From NCBI GenBank assembly GCA_024654125.1, contig JANLIC010000087.1:1-44281 (forward strand): DNA of 44,281 nucleotides. The letters are read 5' to 3'. Of the stretch, positions 35,346 to 43,915 are shown in pieces. The notes below the pieces were generated by a model. The model made no database searches and was not told the DNA's origin. It saw nothing but the letters and a program-made list of their open reading frames with translations. A program made the translations under genes and the position numbers. Numbering within the stretch: position 1 is the first letter of the stretch; each line of letters begins with the position of its first letter. The DNA comes from Sulfuricaulis sp. (GTDB lineage: Bacteria; Pseudomonadota; Gammaproteobacteria; Acidiferrobacterales; Sulfurifustaceae).

Positions 35346-37784
35346 ATGGAACGGGAACGAAAACGAACGGATTCGCACCGGCGATTATTCGTCTTTAGAC
35401 GATTTTGGCGTTTAAGAATAACGATGCTGCTGAATCAATTATCGATACGCATGAGCCTGATCATCGGAATGACGATGGTGGGTCTGCTCGGTGTGTTTTT
35501 TGTGGTGGCGAGCGGCGACATCTACCGCGAAGTCGGCCTGGCGCAACGGCAGTCCGTACTCGGTGAGCAGGTCAAGACGCGTCTCAGCGATCTTCGCCGG
35601 GAGCTTGAGGTAGAGTCGCAACGTATCGTCCTGCTGGCCCGCGCCGAACCTGGATTGATGCAATCGGTAAAAAGCGGTCAGACCGCGACAATCGTGCGTC
35701 ACCTGAATCAGGCGTTTGACCGTCCCGGATTCACCTCCAGCCGCACCCCGCTGGCCAAGCTGCAAGTGTTGGACGAAAACATGAACACGTTGGCCTCTTC
35801 CGGCAAGGGCGTGTCTGAGGCCTTACTGGAACATTCCTATTGCGTCAATTTGCGCGCCGTGGCGGCCAAGCGCAAGGGCGCGGAAGTCCAGAAACCCATT
35901 TCGGGCACGTGTGTCGCAGAGAAAAATATTTTCCATCTCATGATTCAATCTTTGGGAGCAAGCCCGGCTTCCGGTTTTCTGCTGGTCGCGACGGACATGA
36001 CACCGCGTCTGGTCGCGGCCGATGGCGCGTTCAACATGCCGGTTCGACTCACTCTCCCTGACGGAACCCTGCTGTATCGTTCTGCCAACTGGCCACGTGA
36101 CGATGGAATGGATGACTTTCTGGTCGCGGAACAGCCCTTCGGCGCCGTGCGCGCGGTCTTCCATGTCGCCGTGAGCCAGGATGTCCGTGAGTTCGTTCAT
36201 GAAATGACACAGGCCGAATACAAGATATTGGGCAGCGCGATTTTCGCGATTCTGCTGGCCGGGTTGCTGGTATGGTTCACCCTGCAAAAGACGGCCGTCA
36301 AACCACTGCAAATGCTGGTGACGCAATTGCGCAAGGCGCGCGCCGACAAGAACCATCTCGGTGGGCACGTGGTGGTCGCCGGAAATACCGAAGTCGCCGA
36401 ACTGGGTTCCGCTTTCAACAGCCTGACGACGCGGCTCAAGGAATTGTATGAAAGCCTGGAAAGCCTCGCCTTCACCGATCCACTGACGAAGCTGCCGAAC
36501 CGCACGCTGTTCCATGACCGCCTGGAGCAGGCGATCGTGGACGCCAAGCGTGATTACAAGCCCTTCACCCTGTTTCTGATGGACCTCGACCGGTTCAAGG
36601 ACATCAATGACACCTTAGGCCATCAAGTCGGTGATCTATTACTGCAACAAGTCGCGGCGCGGCTGCGCAGTAAATTACGTGACATTGACACGGTCGCGCG
36701 CATGGGTGGAGACGAATTCGCAATACTTTTGCCCGCGGTGAACGAAAAGCACGCGATGATGGCGGCGCGCATGCTGCTCCAGGCTCTGCGTACCCCGTTC
36801 CGTATCGAGGAGCAGAGCCTCGATATCGGCGCCAGCATCGGCATCGCGCTCTATCCCGATCACGGTGTTGACGCCAATATCCTGATCCAGCGCGCGGACG
36901 TGGCCATGTATTCCGCCAAGCACGCCAACAGTGGGTACGCCTTCTATGACGGCAAGAACGACCAGCACAATCCGACGCGTCTGATGCTCCTGGGCGAGCT
37001 GCGCCACGCCGTGGAGCAGGAGCAGTTCGTGCTGTACTTCCAGCCGAAAGTGGATCTCAGGAATTACCAGGTCACGGGGGTGGAGGCGCTGGTGCGCTGG
37101 AACCATCCGCGCCAGGACCTGATGTTGCCGGATACTTTCATTCCGCTGCTCGAGCAGACCGGGTTGATCCGTAGCCTGACGCCGTGGGTGTTGAACGAAT
37201 CCCTGCGTCAGGGCCAACAGTTGCAGGACCAGGGGCTGCCCATTACCGTCTCCATGAACCTGTCGGTGCGTGACCTGCAGGACCCGTATCTGGCGGATGC
37301 TTTCGCCGAGCAGTTGGCGGCGCTGCAGATCTCGCCGCGCTGGCTGGAGCTGGAGATCACCGAGAGCGCGGTGATGACCGAGCCGGAACGTGCCCTCGAA
37401 ATGCTCACGCGCCTGTCTGCGATGGGACTGCGCATCGCGATCGACGATTTCGGCACCGGGTATTCGTCACTCTCGTATCTGAAGAAACTGCCGGTCAACA
37501 CCATCAAGATCGACAAATCGTTTGTTATCGGCATGGTGCGCGATGACAACGATGCCGCCATCGTGCATACCAGCGTGGACCTGGCCCACAACCTCAAGCT
37601 CGAGGTGGTGGCAGAAGGTGTTGAAAACGAGGAAACATTGAAACGTCTCGTCGAACTGGGTTGCGATACCGCACAGGGTCACTACATCAGCCGTCCACTG
37701 TCGGCGGAAGAGCTGTCTGTCTGGCTCAAGCAGTCATCCTGGGCGCTCAAGCGCAATCCCAAGCTGGTCCGACTGCACAATTAG
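35346..37784 (+). CDS. Membrane GGDEF-EAL cyclic di-GMP enzyme
   Basis: About 812 residues. Order: basic N-terminus, first membrane helix (LIIGMTMVGLLGVFFVV), a periplasmic sensor of about 250 residues, second helix (SAIFAILLAGLLVWFTL) and a HAMP-like linker. The GGDEF domain follows with MGGDEF and an RDID inhibitory site five residues before. The EAL domain has EALVRWNHP, ELEITESAVM, DDFGTGYSSLSYL and IDKSFV, all expected catalytic residues. It could both make and break cyclic di-GMP; the balance cannot be read from sequence. Starts at 35346 or 35424 are possible; I choose the first because of the upstream AGGAGG. Confidence 0.9.
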   Translation: MERERKRTDSHRRLFVFRRFWRLRITMLLNQLSIRMSLIIGMTMVGLLGVFFVVASGDIYREVGLAQRQSVLGEQVKTRLSDLRRELEVESQRIVLLARAEPGLMQSVKSGQTATIVRHLNQAFDRPGFTSSRTPLAKLQVLDENMNTLASSGKGVSEALLEHSYCVNLRAVAAKRKGAEVQKPISGTCVAEKNIFHLMIQSLGASPASGFLLVATDMTPRLVAADGAFNMPVRLTLPDGTLLYRSANWPRDDGMDDFLVAEQPFGAVRAVFHVAVSQDVREFVHEMTQAEYKILGSAIFAILLAGLLVWFTLQKTAVKPLQMLVTQLRKARADKNHLGGHVVVAGNTEVAELGSAFNSLTTRLKELYESLESLAFTDPLTKLPNRTLFHDRLEQAIVDAKRDYKPFTLFLMDLDRFKDINDTLGHQVGDLLLQQVAARLRSKLRDIDTVARMGGDEFAILLPAVNEKHAMMAARMLLQALRTPFRIEEQSLDIGASIGIALYPDHGVDANILIQRADVAMYSAKHANSGYAFYDGKNDQHNPTRLMLLGELRHAVEQEQFVLYFQPKVDLRNYQVTGVEALVRWNHPRQDLMLPDTFIPLLEQTGLIRSLTPWVLNESLRQGQQLQDQGLPITVSMNLSVRDLQDPYLADAFAEQLAALQISPRWLELEITESAVMTEPERALEMLTRLSAMGLRIAIDDFGTGYSSLSYLKKLPVNTIKIDKSFVIGMVRDDNDAAIVHTSVDLAHNLKLEVVAEGVENEETLKRLVELGCDTAQGHYISRPLSAEELSVWLKQSSWALKRNPKLVRLHN

Positions 37785-37797
37785 CCCGGTTTCTCCG

Positions 37798-37820
37798 GCG
37801 CGAATCGGACCGATCCGCGC
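37798..37820. repeat. Near-perfect palindrome between convergent genes
   Basis: GCGCG, then ATCGG, mirrors CCGAT and CGCGC around a single A with one mismatch. It lies between the ends of the convergent GGDEF-EAL and doxX genes, so it may serve as a bidirectional transcription end, though no T-run follows. Confidence 0.35.
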
Positions 37821-37855
37821 TGGCACTCTCGTTGTGTTCGCGAAATTTAGTCCGA

Positions 37856-38284
37856 CTAACAGTTGTCTTTTCCGAGACTGTAGGGCCCGGACCCCTGTGC
37901 GACGATGAGCAGGAGGGCGCCCATGATTGCCAGGTTTTTCTGGAACTGGATGAATTGCATTTGCATCTGGTCCGGCGGCAGTCCCCAGTAGGGATGGAAG
38001 AGATAGGTAACCGGAATCATCCACAGAAAAGCAATCGTCGCGGCCCAGCGCGCCTGCCAGCCGACCAGTATCAGCAGCCCGCCGCCCAGCTCGATGGCGA
38101 TCGTCAGGACCAGCATGATCTTGATCAGGTTGGGATCGAGGCTCGGCATCTTCGCGGCCATGTAGCCCAGCGTGCCGGCGAAACCGGTAATTTTCTTGAA
38201 GCCAGCGACGATGAACAGATTGGACAGCAACAACCGCCCGATCAGCGGCCCGTACTGTTTTACCCACTTGCAAGCATCCTTCAT
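37856..38284 (-). CDS. DoxX family membrane protein
   Basis: A 142-residue inner-membrane protein with four predicted helices. It shows the family pattern GRLLLSNLFIVAGFKKITGF, IAIELGGGLLILVGW and QFQKNLAIMGALLLI. DoxX proteins are small quinone-associated membrane subunits; archaeal DoxD/DoxA form a thiosulfate:quinone oxidoreductase, but bacterial members of this type have varied roles. A sulfur role is attractive given the neighbours but unproven. The start follows an AAGGAG ribosome site. Confidence 0.88.
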   Translation of the reverse strand: MKDACKWVKQYGPLIGRLLLSNLFIVAGFKKITGFAGTLGYMAAKMPSLDPNLIKIMLVLTIAIELGGGLLILVGWQARWAATIAFLWMIPVTYLFHPYWGLPPDQMQMQFIQFQKNLAIMGALLLIVAQGSGPYSLGKDNC

Positions 38285-38757
38285 GTCCGTTCTCCTTATT
38301 CAGCGGTCCGATGCATCGTAATCGTTGTTTTTCCGGCTTGCCAGCGGCGGATTGCTCTTAAATCCGTCTTGTTTCCGCTGACGAACGAGTCGCCAGCTGT
38401 CTTCTTTATGCACAGCACCGATCGAGCCATAAAAAATCCTGAATGTCAGGTAGAAAACTTATCGATATGAATCGGCTAATTTTAGTTAACTTGTTGATCT
38501 GAATATATTTAATAGATTAGTTTATTTTTTAATCAATTTAACAAAATCACCGGAAATTGCCGTGCGGCAAAATGCGCACCCCGTCATCATCAACATTGTT
38601 ATCCACAGATTCTGTGAGTAACGTTTGCGTCTTTAAGATACAAGCGGTTATAGTCATGTCATGATAAACCTGTGAACGTGGAGCACAGGTGTTTCATGTG
38701 TTGCCCATAAAAAGTTCAAAAAATTTCGTCCCATAGCCATGTGATAGAGTCGCCGCC
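38285..38757. other. Divergent doxX/priA region: AT-rich tract, DnaA box and inverted repeats
   Basis: This 473-base gap contains no gene. It has an AT-rich tract (about 38465-38545), the inverted repeat TTGCCG-TG-CGGCAA (38557-38570), a consensus DnaA box TTATCCACA (38599-38607) followed by a degenerate inverted box TGTGAGTAA (38613-38621), and ACCTGTG with CACAGGT (38668-38674 and 38684-38690) upstream of priA. Confidence 0.5.
38625..38654 (+). promoter_or_regulatory. Possible promoter of priA
   Basis: TTGCGT (38625-38630) and TATAGT (38649-38654) are 18 bases apart, about 100 bases before priA. The inverted repeat at 38668-38690 would lie just after the start of transcription, a common repressor position. 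Confidence 0.35.
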
Positions 38758-41028
38758 ATGTCCGCTGCGTCGCGAATTTATCAGGTGGCCGTACCTACCC
38801 CTCTGTATCGCGCGTTTGATTATCTAGCAACTGTGTCACTGGTACCGGGGACGCGCGTGCGGGTGCCGTTCGGGCGCCGCGAATTGGTCGGTGTGGTGCT
38901 GGGCGAAGTGGCGCAAAGCGAACTGCCCAGCGGCCGGCTGAAGCCCATCACACAGGCGCTGGATGCGAGCGCTATTCTGCCACCGACTATCCTGGGCTTG
39001 CTGCGGTGGGCGGCGGATTATTACCACCATCCCCTCGGTGAAGTGATTCACACAGCCTTGCCAGTCCGATTGCGTCAGGGCCGAGCGCCGGATACGGCGG
39101 GAGTGAAGGTCTGGATGCTGACCCCCGAAGGCCGTGCCGTGGATCCCGGGGCGCTGAAGCGCGCCCCGACGCAAAGGCTCGTGCTCGAGACACTGGCATT
39201 GTCCGCGGAGGGGGTGGAGGCGGACCAACTGGCGCAGATTTCCCAGCGCTCAGCTGCCGCGCTCAGGGCATTGCGCAGCAAAGGGTGGGTGAGCAGTTAC
39301 CAGCGCGATCACAGGGAGGAAACGAAACCAGCCTCCGTGACGGGGCCACCACTTAACCCGGGTCAACAATCCGCTGTGTCTGCCATCTTGGCCGGCCTGA
39401 AAAATTTTTATCCTTGCCTGTTGCACGGGGTCACCGGCAGCGGCAAGACCGAAGTCTACCTGAGCGTGATTGAACAGCTGTTGCCACAAGGAAAGCAGTC
39501 GCTGGTGCTGGTGCCGGAAATAAGCCTGACGCCACAGCTCGTGGGGCGGTTCGAGCGCCGCTTTGGGCTTCCCATCGCGGTGCTGCACTCCGGGCTCAAC
39601 GAGCAGGAACGTCTGAGCGCCTGGGTGCGGGCGGTGGAGGGCAAGGCCCCCATCGTGCTCGGGACGCGCTCGGCTGTTTTCACACCACTCAGGAATCCCG
39701 GGCTCATTGTCGTGGACGAGGAGCACGACGCCTCCTACAAGCAACAGGAGGGTTTCCGCTACTCGGCGCGTGATGTCGCGGTCATGCGTGCCGCGCGTGA
39801 AAAAATTCCAATCATCCTGGGTTCAGCGACACCTTCGCTGGAGAGCCTCAAGAACGCACGCCAGGGGGCCTATGCGCTGATTGAGTTGCCGGAGCGGACC
39901 GGCAGTGCCGTCATGCCGGACGTGCGGCTGCTCGATATGCGTCGCCTCAAGCCGAGCGAGGGGCTCTCTATGCCGCTGCGTGAGGCGCTGGCGGAGAGAT
40001 TGGAAAAAGGCGAACAAAGCATCCTGTTTCTGAACCGCCGCGGTTTTTCCCCGGTGTGGATGTGTTTTGACTGCGGTTGGGTGGCCTCCTGTAAACGCTG
40101 TGATGCCAGGCTCACGCTGCATCAGACAATTTCGCCGGGAGCGAAATTGGACGCGCACAGCGCGCCCGCTGGGGGCGCGCCAGGGATGGCACGCATCAAG
40201 AAACAAAAGCTGCTTTGCCATCATTGTGGTGCGGACCAGCAAATCACACCGCGTTGTCCCACCTGCCAGGGCGAGAACCTGCATCCGCTCGGCGAGGGCA
40301 CCGAGCGCGTGGAAGGCGCGCTGCAAAAGTTTTTCCCCAACGCGCGCGTCGAGCGCATCGATCGTGACAGCACCGCTCGCCGCGGCGCGCTCGAGGAAAT
40401 ACTGCGCCGGGTACACGAAGGCAAAGCCGATATCCTGGTCGGTACCCAGATGCTCTCGAAGGGGCATGATTTCCCCAACGTCACGCTGGTCGGAATCCTG
40501 AACGCCGACCAGGGGCTCTATGGCACCGATTTTCGTTCGGGCGAACGGCTGTTCCAGTTGATCATGCAAGTGAGCGGACGCGCGGGACGCGCAGACAAGC
40601 AGGGCGAGGTGCTGATCCAGACCTGGCATCCCGATCATCCGTTGTTCACCGCGCTACAACGGCACGACTTTCATGGCTTCGCCGAGTATGCGTTGAATGA
40701 ACGCCGCGAGGCCGGGTACCCGCCTTACAGTCATCTAGCCTTGCTGCGTGCCGAATCGCCGGCGCCCGGCGCGGCTCTCGAATTTTTAAACGCCGCGCGC
40801 GTCTTGGCTGTGCGGCTTGCGCCCGGTAAGGATGTGCAGACACTGACGCCGTTACCCGCGCCCATGGAGCGGCGTGCCGGACGCTACCGCGCGCAAATGC
40901 TGGTGCAATCCAGGCAGCGCGGTCCGTTGCACGATTTCCTGGGACGGTGGGTGATGCAACTGGCCGAGGCGAAATTCGCGAAAAAGACCCGCTGGTCCCT
41001 GGATGTCGATCCGCTCGACATGCATTGA
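38758..41028 (+). CDS. priA: Primosomal protein N' (replication restart helicase PriA)
   Basis: A 3'-5' helicase (756 residues) that recognises abandoned forks and reloads DnaB. The N-terminal DNA-binding domain precedes the helicase motor: Walker A GVTGSGKTEVYL, motif II DEEHD, GSATPSLES, then LNRRGFSPVW. Zinc cysteines are CFDCGWVASCKRC near 437 and CHHCG...CPTC. The C-terminal helicase lobe has GTQMLSKGHDFP and QVSGRAGRADKQGEV. It is about 24 residues longer than E. coli PriA because of an insert between the zinc pairs (about 457-480), which is two hairpins at the DNA level. Start ATG at 38758; only a weak ribosome site is visible. Confidence 0.96.
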   Translation: MSAASRIYQVAVPTPLYRAFDYLATVSLVPGTRVRVPFGRRELVGVVLGEVAQSELPSGRLKPITQALDASAILPPTILGLLRWAADYYHHPLGEVIHTALPVRLRQGRAPDTAGVKVWMLTPEGRAVDPGALKRAPTQRLVLETLALSAEGVEADQLAQISQRSAAALRALRSKGWVSSYQRDHREETKPASVTGPPLNPGQQSAVSAILAGLKNFYPCLLHGVTGSGKTEVYLSVIEQLLPQGKQSLVLVPEISLTPQLVGRFERRFGLPIAVLHSGLNEQERLSAWVRAVEGKAPIVLGTRSAVFTPLRNPGLIVVDEEHDASYKQQEGFRYSARDVAVMRAAREKIPIILGSATPSLESLKNARQGAYALIELPERTGSAVMPDVRLLDMRRLKPSEGLSMPLREALAERLEKGEQSILFLNRRGFSPVWMCFDCGWVASCKRCDARLTLHQTISPGAKLDAHSAPAGGAPGMARIKKQKLLCHHCGADQQITPRCPTCQGENLHPLGEGTERVEGALQKFFPNARVERIDRDSTARRGALEEILRRVHEGKADILVGTQMLSKGHDFPNVTLVGILNADQGLYGTDFRSGERLFQLIMQVSGRAGRADKQGEVLIQTWHPDHPLFTALQRHDFHGFAEYALNERREAGYPPYSHLALLRAESPAPGAALEFLNAARVLAVRLAPGKDVQTLTPLPAPMERRAGRYRAQMLVQSRQRGPLHDFLGRWVMQLAEAKFAKKTRWSLDVDPLDMH
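40127..40180 (+). repeat. Two-hairpin palindromic element inside priA
   Basis: CAATTTCGC (40127-40135) pairs perfectly with GCGAAATTG (40141-40149) around CGGGA. GCGCGCCC (40160-40167) pairs perfectly with GGGCGCGC (40173-40180) around GCTGG. The encoded residues lie exactly where this PriA is longer than its relatives, between the two zinc-binding cysteine groups. Confidence 0.65.
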
Positions 41029-41061
41029 TACAGCAAAGGGGGTTGGTGGATTGGAAGTGAA

Positions 41062-42135
41062 TCAGTTCGGAATGAGTTCGAAAATTTCCTGCCCGTTATC
41101 GTCGTTCAGCAGTCGGTAAACGCGCCATTCCGCCTCCTTACCGTTGCGGCAGGCGCCATAGCGAAACGGCATGTTTCTTCCCGCTAAAGCAAAACGCAGG
41201 TCGTTGAACCATATGCAATGCCTGTTCTGCAAGCGATCCACGCCATACAGCGCCGGAAACAGGGCGAAGCCTCGATAGGGTGCCAGGGTCTCTGAATACC
41301 ATACCTCCTCCGCCAGTTTTACTTCCTTTCCCTCACCGAAACGCGGGACGTGTTGCCACACGGCATCCTGGACCGGATAGTATGAGGCGTACACCTGCCG
41401 CAACCAGTTGGCATCCTCGGGTGGAAATTCCGGTATCTGGTTGCGCCAAAGACTCACGTAGGTCATGGCATATGCATCCTTTTGCGGGATGATAATCATC
41501 CAGTGGAACGGCGAGAATGGCTGGGGGATGGCCTCGACCGTGGCCCCCTCGAGCTGATGCCGTGCGACATAGGCTTCGCCCGCGGCGACGGCGCGCTGAT
41601 GCAGAATTCCCTGGAACCCCACGTAGGCAGCCAGGACGACTAGCCCGAACACGGCGGGCGTGCGCGTGAGCTTCCACACCACCGATGCCAGCAGCCCGGC
41701 CACAATGATAGCCGTGAAGTACGGATCGATGATGAAGGTGGTCGGTATCTGTGCCCGCCAGCTGGAAACCGGTGCGAAGATCATGGTGCCGAAGGCCGTG
41801 ATCACGTCGCCCAGGATATGGATACCGATGCCCAATGCCACCACGCCCGCGAACGCGCGCCAGGGATATTTTCCGCGCACGAGTAACATAAACAGCAGCG
41901 ACAGCCCCAGCGCCCACAGCGGCAGCATGACCACGGAATGGGTGATACCACGGTGCACAGTCAGATAGGTCAGGGGGTCGATGAAGCGCGTGATGAAATC
42001 GCTGTCGGGAAACGCCGCGGCCCAGAAGCCGACCCACAGGCGCGCACGTCGCGGTAGTTGATCGGCCCTGGGGATTTCGGGTTCGGTGGCGCGCGCCAGC
42101 AGCGCGCCGCTTAAGGCGTGTGTCAGCGTGTCCAT
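41062..42135 (-). CDS. Membrane-bound metal-dependent hydrolase (YdjM/DUF457 type)
   Basis: A 357-residue inner-membrane protein. The N-terminus has the family motif MDTLTHALSGALLARA with early Asp and His, then PDSDFITRF and HRGITHSVVM, a histidine-rich metal-site pattern. Four or five predicted membrane helices follow (LWALGLSLLFMLL, IGIHILGDVITAFG, AIIVAGLLASVVW, AVFGLVVLAAYVG), and a C-terminal soluble domain of about 170 residues. Substrates of this family are unknown; the E. coli relative is LexA-regulated. It is divergent from the TetR gene. Confidence 0.87.
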   Translation of the reverse strand: MDTLTHALSGALLARATEPEIPRADQLPRRARLWVGFWAAAFPDSDFITRFIDPLTYLTVHRGITHSVVMLPLWALGLSLLFMLLVRGKYPWRAFAGVVALGIGIHILGDVITAFGTMIFAPVSSWRAQIPTTFIIDPYFTAIIVAGLLASVVWKLTRTPAVFGLVVLAAYVGFQGILHQRAVAAGEAYVARHQLEGATVEAIPQPFSPFHWMIIIPQKDAYAMTYVSLWRNQIPEFPPEDANWLRQVYASYYPVQDAVWQHVPRFGEGKEVKLAEEVWYSETLAPYRGFALFPALYGVDRLQNRHCIWFNDLRFALAGRNMPFRYGACRNGKEAEWRVYRLLNDDNGQEIFELIPN

Positions 42136-42221
42136 GTTTTCAATTCACTGACCATCCAGGATATATCGTGGCATATACGACCGCTTCGGAGGATGATCCG
42201 TGAGGAGTCTGTTTTGTATTG

Positions 42222-42261
42222 GGCCATTCCCTTGTCTCTCCGGATGGAGACAAATATGGCC
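42222..42261. repeat. Two-tier hairpin between divergent genes
   Basis: GGCCAT (42222-42227) pairs with ATGGCC (42256-42261), and inside it TTGTCTC (42232-42238) pairs with GAGACAA (42247-42253). It lies just before the -35 box of the TetR gene and upstream of the DUF457-type gene, so it could be a regulator site or part of the leader of either. Confidence 0.45.
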
Positions 42262-42264
42262 AGT

Positions 42265-42293
42265 TTGACAGCCATATATTAGTATTCCATAAT
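42265..42293 (+). promoter_or_regulatory. Sigma-70 promoter of the TetR-tusA-dsrE2 cluster
   Basis: TTGACA (42265-42270), a perfect -35 box, is followed after exactly 17 bases by CATAAT (42288-42293), five of six positions of the -10 consensus. The predicted transcription start lies within the inverted repeat at 42292-42315. Confidence 0.75.
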
Positions 42294-42329
42294 TTAGTCA
42301 CATAACTAACTAAATATATACATATGTAT
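42292..42329. promoter_or_regulatory. Candidate TetR operators
   Basis: ATTTAGT (42292-42298) and ACTAAAT (42309-42315) form a perfect 7-bp inverted repeat with a 10-bp spacer, starting at the -10 box. A second perfect palindrome, ATACATATGTAT (42318-42329), follows and ends 11 bases before the TetR start. Position and symmetry fit autoregulation by the adjacent TetR-family protein. Confidence 0.6.
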
Positions 42330-42340
42330 TTGAATATTAA

Positions 42341-42905
42341 ATGGAAAAAGTGAGAACAGACAAACGTTTTCATCTGATCGAAACGGCCATCAGGCTTATT
42401 TACCAGCATGGCTTCAATCAGACCACGCTCGCTGACATCGCCCGGCAACCCGAGGTGCCGCTGGGCAATGTGTATTACTACTTCAAAACCAAGGAAGAAC
42501 TGGGAAGCGCCCTGATCGAACATCGCGCCGATTCTTACCGCGGCTTAACCGACGCGTGGAGCCAGCTGCCCGATCCGAGACAGAGAATTCTGTCGTTGAT
42601 TCAGACGGTGCGGGACCAGCGTGAAATCCTGGCCCAAAGCGGTTGTCCCGTGGGGAGCCTGTGCCAGGAGTTGAACAAACATGGCGGGCCGTTGGCGGAA
42701 AAATCCGCCACGCTTCTGGCCGCCCATGCTTGACTGGATCGAACAGCAGTTCCGGGAACTCGGCAAGGGCAAGGAATCCCCTGATCTCGCCTTGTATCTG
42801 GTTTCTGCGCTGCAGAGAGCCAGCCTGTTGACGCACGCCTTTAAAAAACCCGATCTGATTGTGCGCGAGGCGGGGCTTCTGAAGGAATGGGTCTACGTTC
42901 TGTAA
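42341..42905 (+). pseudogene. TetR-family regulator with a frameshift
   Basis: The first part (42341-42733) encodes a full TetR DNA-binding domain: HLIETAIRLIYQHGFNQTTL, ADIAR...VPLGNVYYYFKTKEELG. It then ends abruptly after SATLLAAHA. From about 42725 the next frame continues the expected C-terminal domain (MLDWIEQQFRELGKGKESPD to LLKEWVYVL). Removing one C from the run at 42723-42725 restores a single 187-residue protein of normal length. Either the gene is inactivated, the shift is bypassed, or the base is an assembly error. DNA binding could survive without the C-terminal dimer domain. It lies directly upstream of tusA and dsrE2, which it probably regulated. Confidence 0.85.
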
Positions 42906-42969
42906 GCGCAGCGACTCGCCAAACCGCATTAATTTCTGAAGAACGCCTTTACCCGGACAGGAGTCAACC

Positions 42970-43200
42970 ATGTCAAACACATTACAGGAAGTCGATGCCA
43001 GAAAATTGAGTTGCCCGTTGCCGATACTGCGTGCCAAGAAAGCGCTCGATGGGATGGACCAGGGTCAAGTTCTGCGCATCCTTGCCACCGATCCGGGTTC
43101 GGTCATGGATTTTGAGTCCTTTTGCAAACAGACCGGCAACGAGCTGCTTTCGTCCGAGCAAAACGGCGGCGAGTACGTTTTCCAGATTCGCAAGAAATGA
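42970..43200 (+). CDS. tusA: TusA family sulfur carrier protein
   Basis: A 76-residue cytoplasmic protein that carries sulfane sulfur as a persulfide on a single cysteine. The signature CPLPILRAKKAL has the active Cys at 15. The rest follows the family: GQVLRILATDPGSVMDFESF and GGEYVFQIRKK. In sulfur oxidisers, TusA encoded beside DsrE2 hands sulfur to Dsr or sHdr systems, unlike the tRNA-thiolation role in E. coli. The start follows a GGACAGGAG site. It is separated from dsrE2 by only 38 bases. Confidence 0.93.
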   Translation: MSNTLQEVDARKLSCPLPILRAKKALDGMDQGQVLRILATDPGSVMDFESFCKQTGNELLSSEQNGGEYVFQIRKK

Positions 43201-43238
43201 CGTCATCCAAACCCGCCAACCTGTACCAGGAGGCAAAC

Positions 43239-43868
43239 ATGTCTACCCAAGCTGAAAAGTCATCCGCCAGTTTACCCGGCGACCTGCTGAAGCACGGCGC
43301 CGCGCTCGACGCCTGGTTCGATCAGCGCTTCGCGGATAAGCTGAAGGAGATCGAGGAGAACAAGACCCCATCGCTCTCGATCATATCGACCAAGGGGACC
43401 ATGGACTGGGCCTATCCGCCGTTCATTCTTGCGTCCACCGCCGCGGCCCTGGGTTGGGAAGTGAATGTGTTTTTCACGTTCTATGGTCTGGAATTGCTGA
43501 AGAAGGATTTGCACCTCGAGGTCAGCGCACTCGGCAATCCGGGCATGCCCATGAAAATGCCGTTCGGGCCGAAATGGTTCCAGGGCATTAACTGGAATAT
43601 CCCGAATCTGGTGATGGCCGGTGTCCCGGGCTTCGAGAAGGTGGCCACGGGCTTGATGAAGAAAACCGTTAAGAACAGCGGTGTGGCCTCCATACAGGAA
43701 TTACGCGATGTCTGCATCGAAGCCGGCGTCAACCTGTTGGCCTGCCAGATGACGGTCGATCTGTTCGGCTACACGCGCGATGATTTCATCCCGGAGATCA
43801 AGGGCTGGGTCGGCGCGGCGACGTTCCTGCCGATCGCACGGAAATCCGACGTCTCTCTGTTCATCTGA
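43239..43868 (+). CDS. dsrE2: DsrE2-type (DsrE/DsrF/DrsH-like) sulfurtransferase
   Basis: A 209-residue protein of the DsrE superfamily. The core has SIISTKGTMDWAYPPFILAS, TAAALGWEVNVFFTFYGLEL, and a conserved Cys in VNLLACQMTVDLFGYTRDDF. Unlike small DsrE subunits, DsrE2 proteins have a middle hydrophobic stretch (PNLVMAGVPGFEKVATGLM), proposed to contact the membrane. With TusA they form the widespread tusA-dsrE2 module that passes sulfane sulfur in oxidative sulfur metabolism. Start chosen at 43239, 6 bases after AGGAGG; the longer frame upstream overlaps tusA in another frame and lacks a start signal. Confidence 0.92.
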   Translation: MSTQAEKSSASLPGDLLKHGAALDAWFDQRFADKLKEIEENKTPSLSIISTKGTMDWAYPPFILASTAAALGWEVNVFFTFYGLELLKKDLHLEVSALGNPGMPMKMPFGPKWFQGINWNIPNLVMAGVPGFEKVATGLMKKTVKNSGVASIQELRDVCIEAGVNLLACQMTVDLFGYTRDDFIPEIKGWVGAATFLPIARKSDVSLFI

Positions 43869-43915
43869 CCGGTTTCGGAATTGTCAGTCGCAAGAATCCG
43901 AGGAGATCGAGCGGA

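Noticed and set aside
38465-38621. Replication origin next to priA
   Set aside because: There is only one good DnaA box and one degenerate box, with no dnaA, dnaN or mnmG genes nearby.
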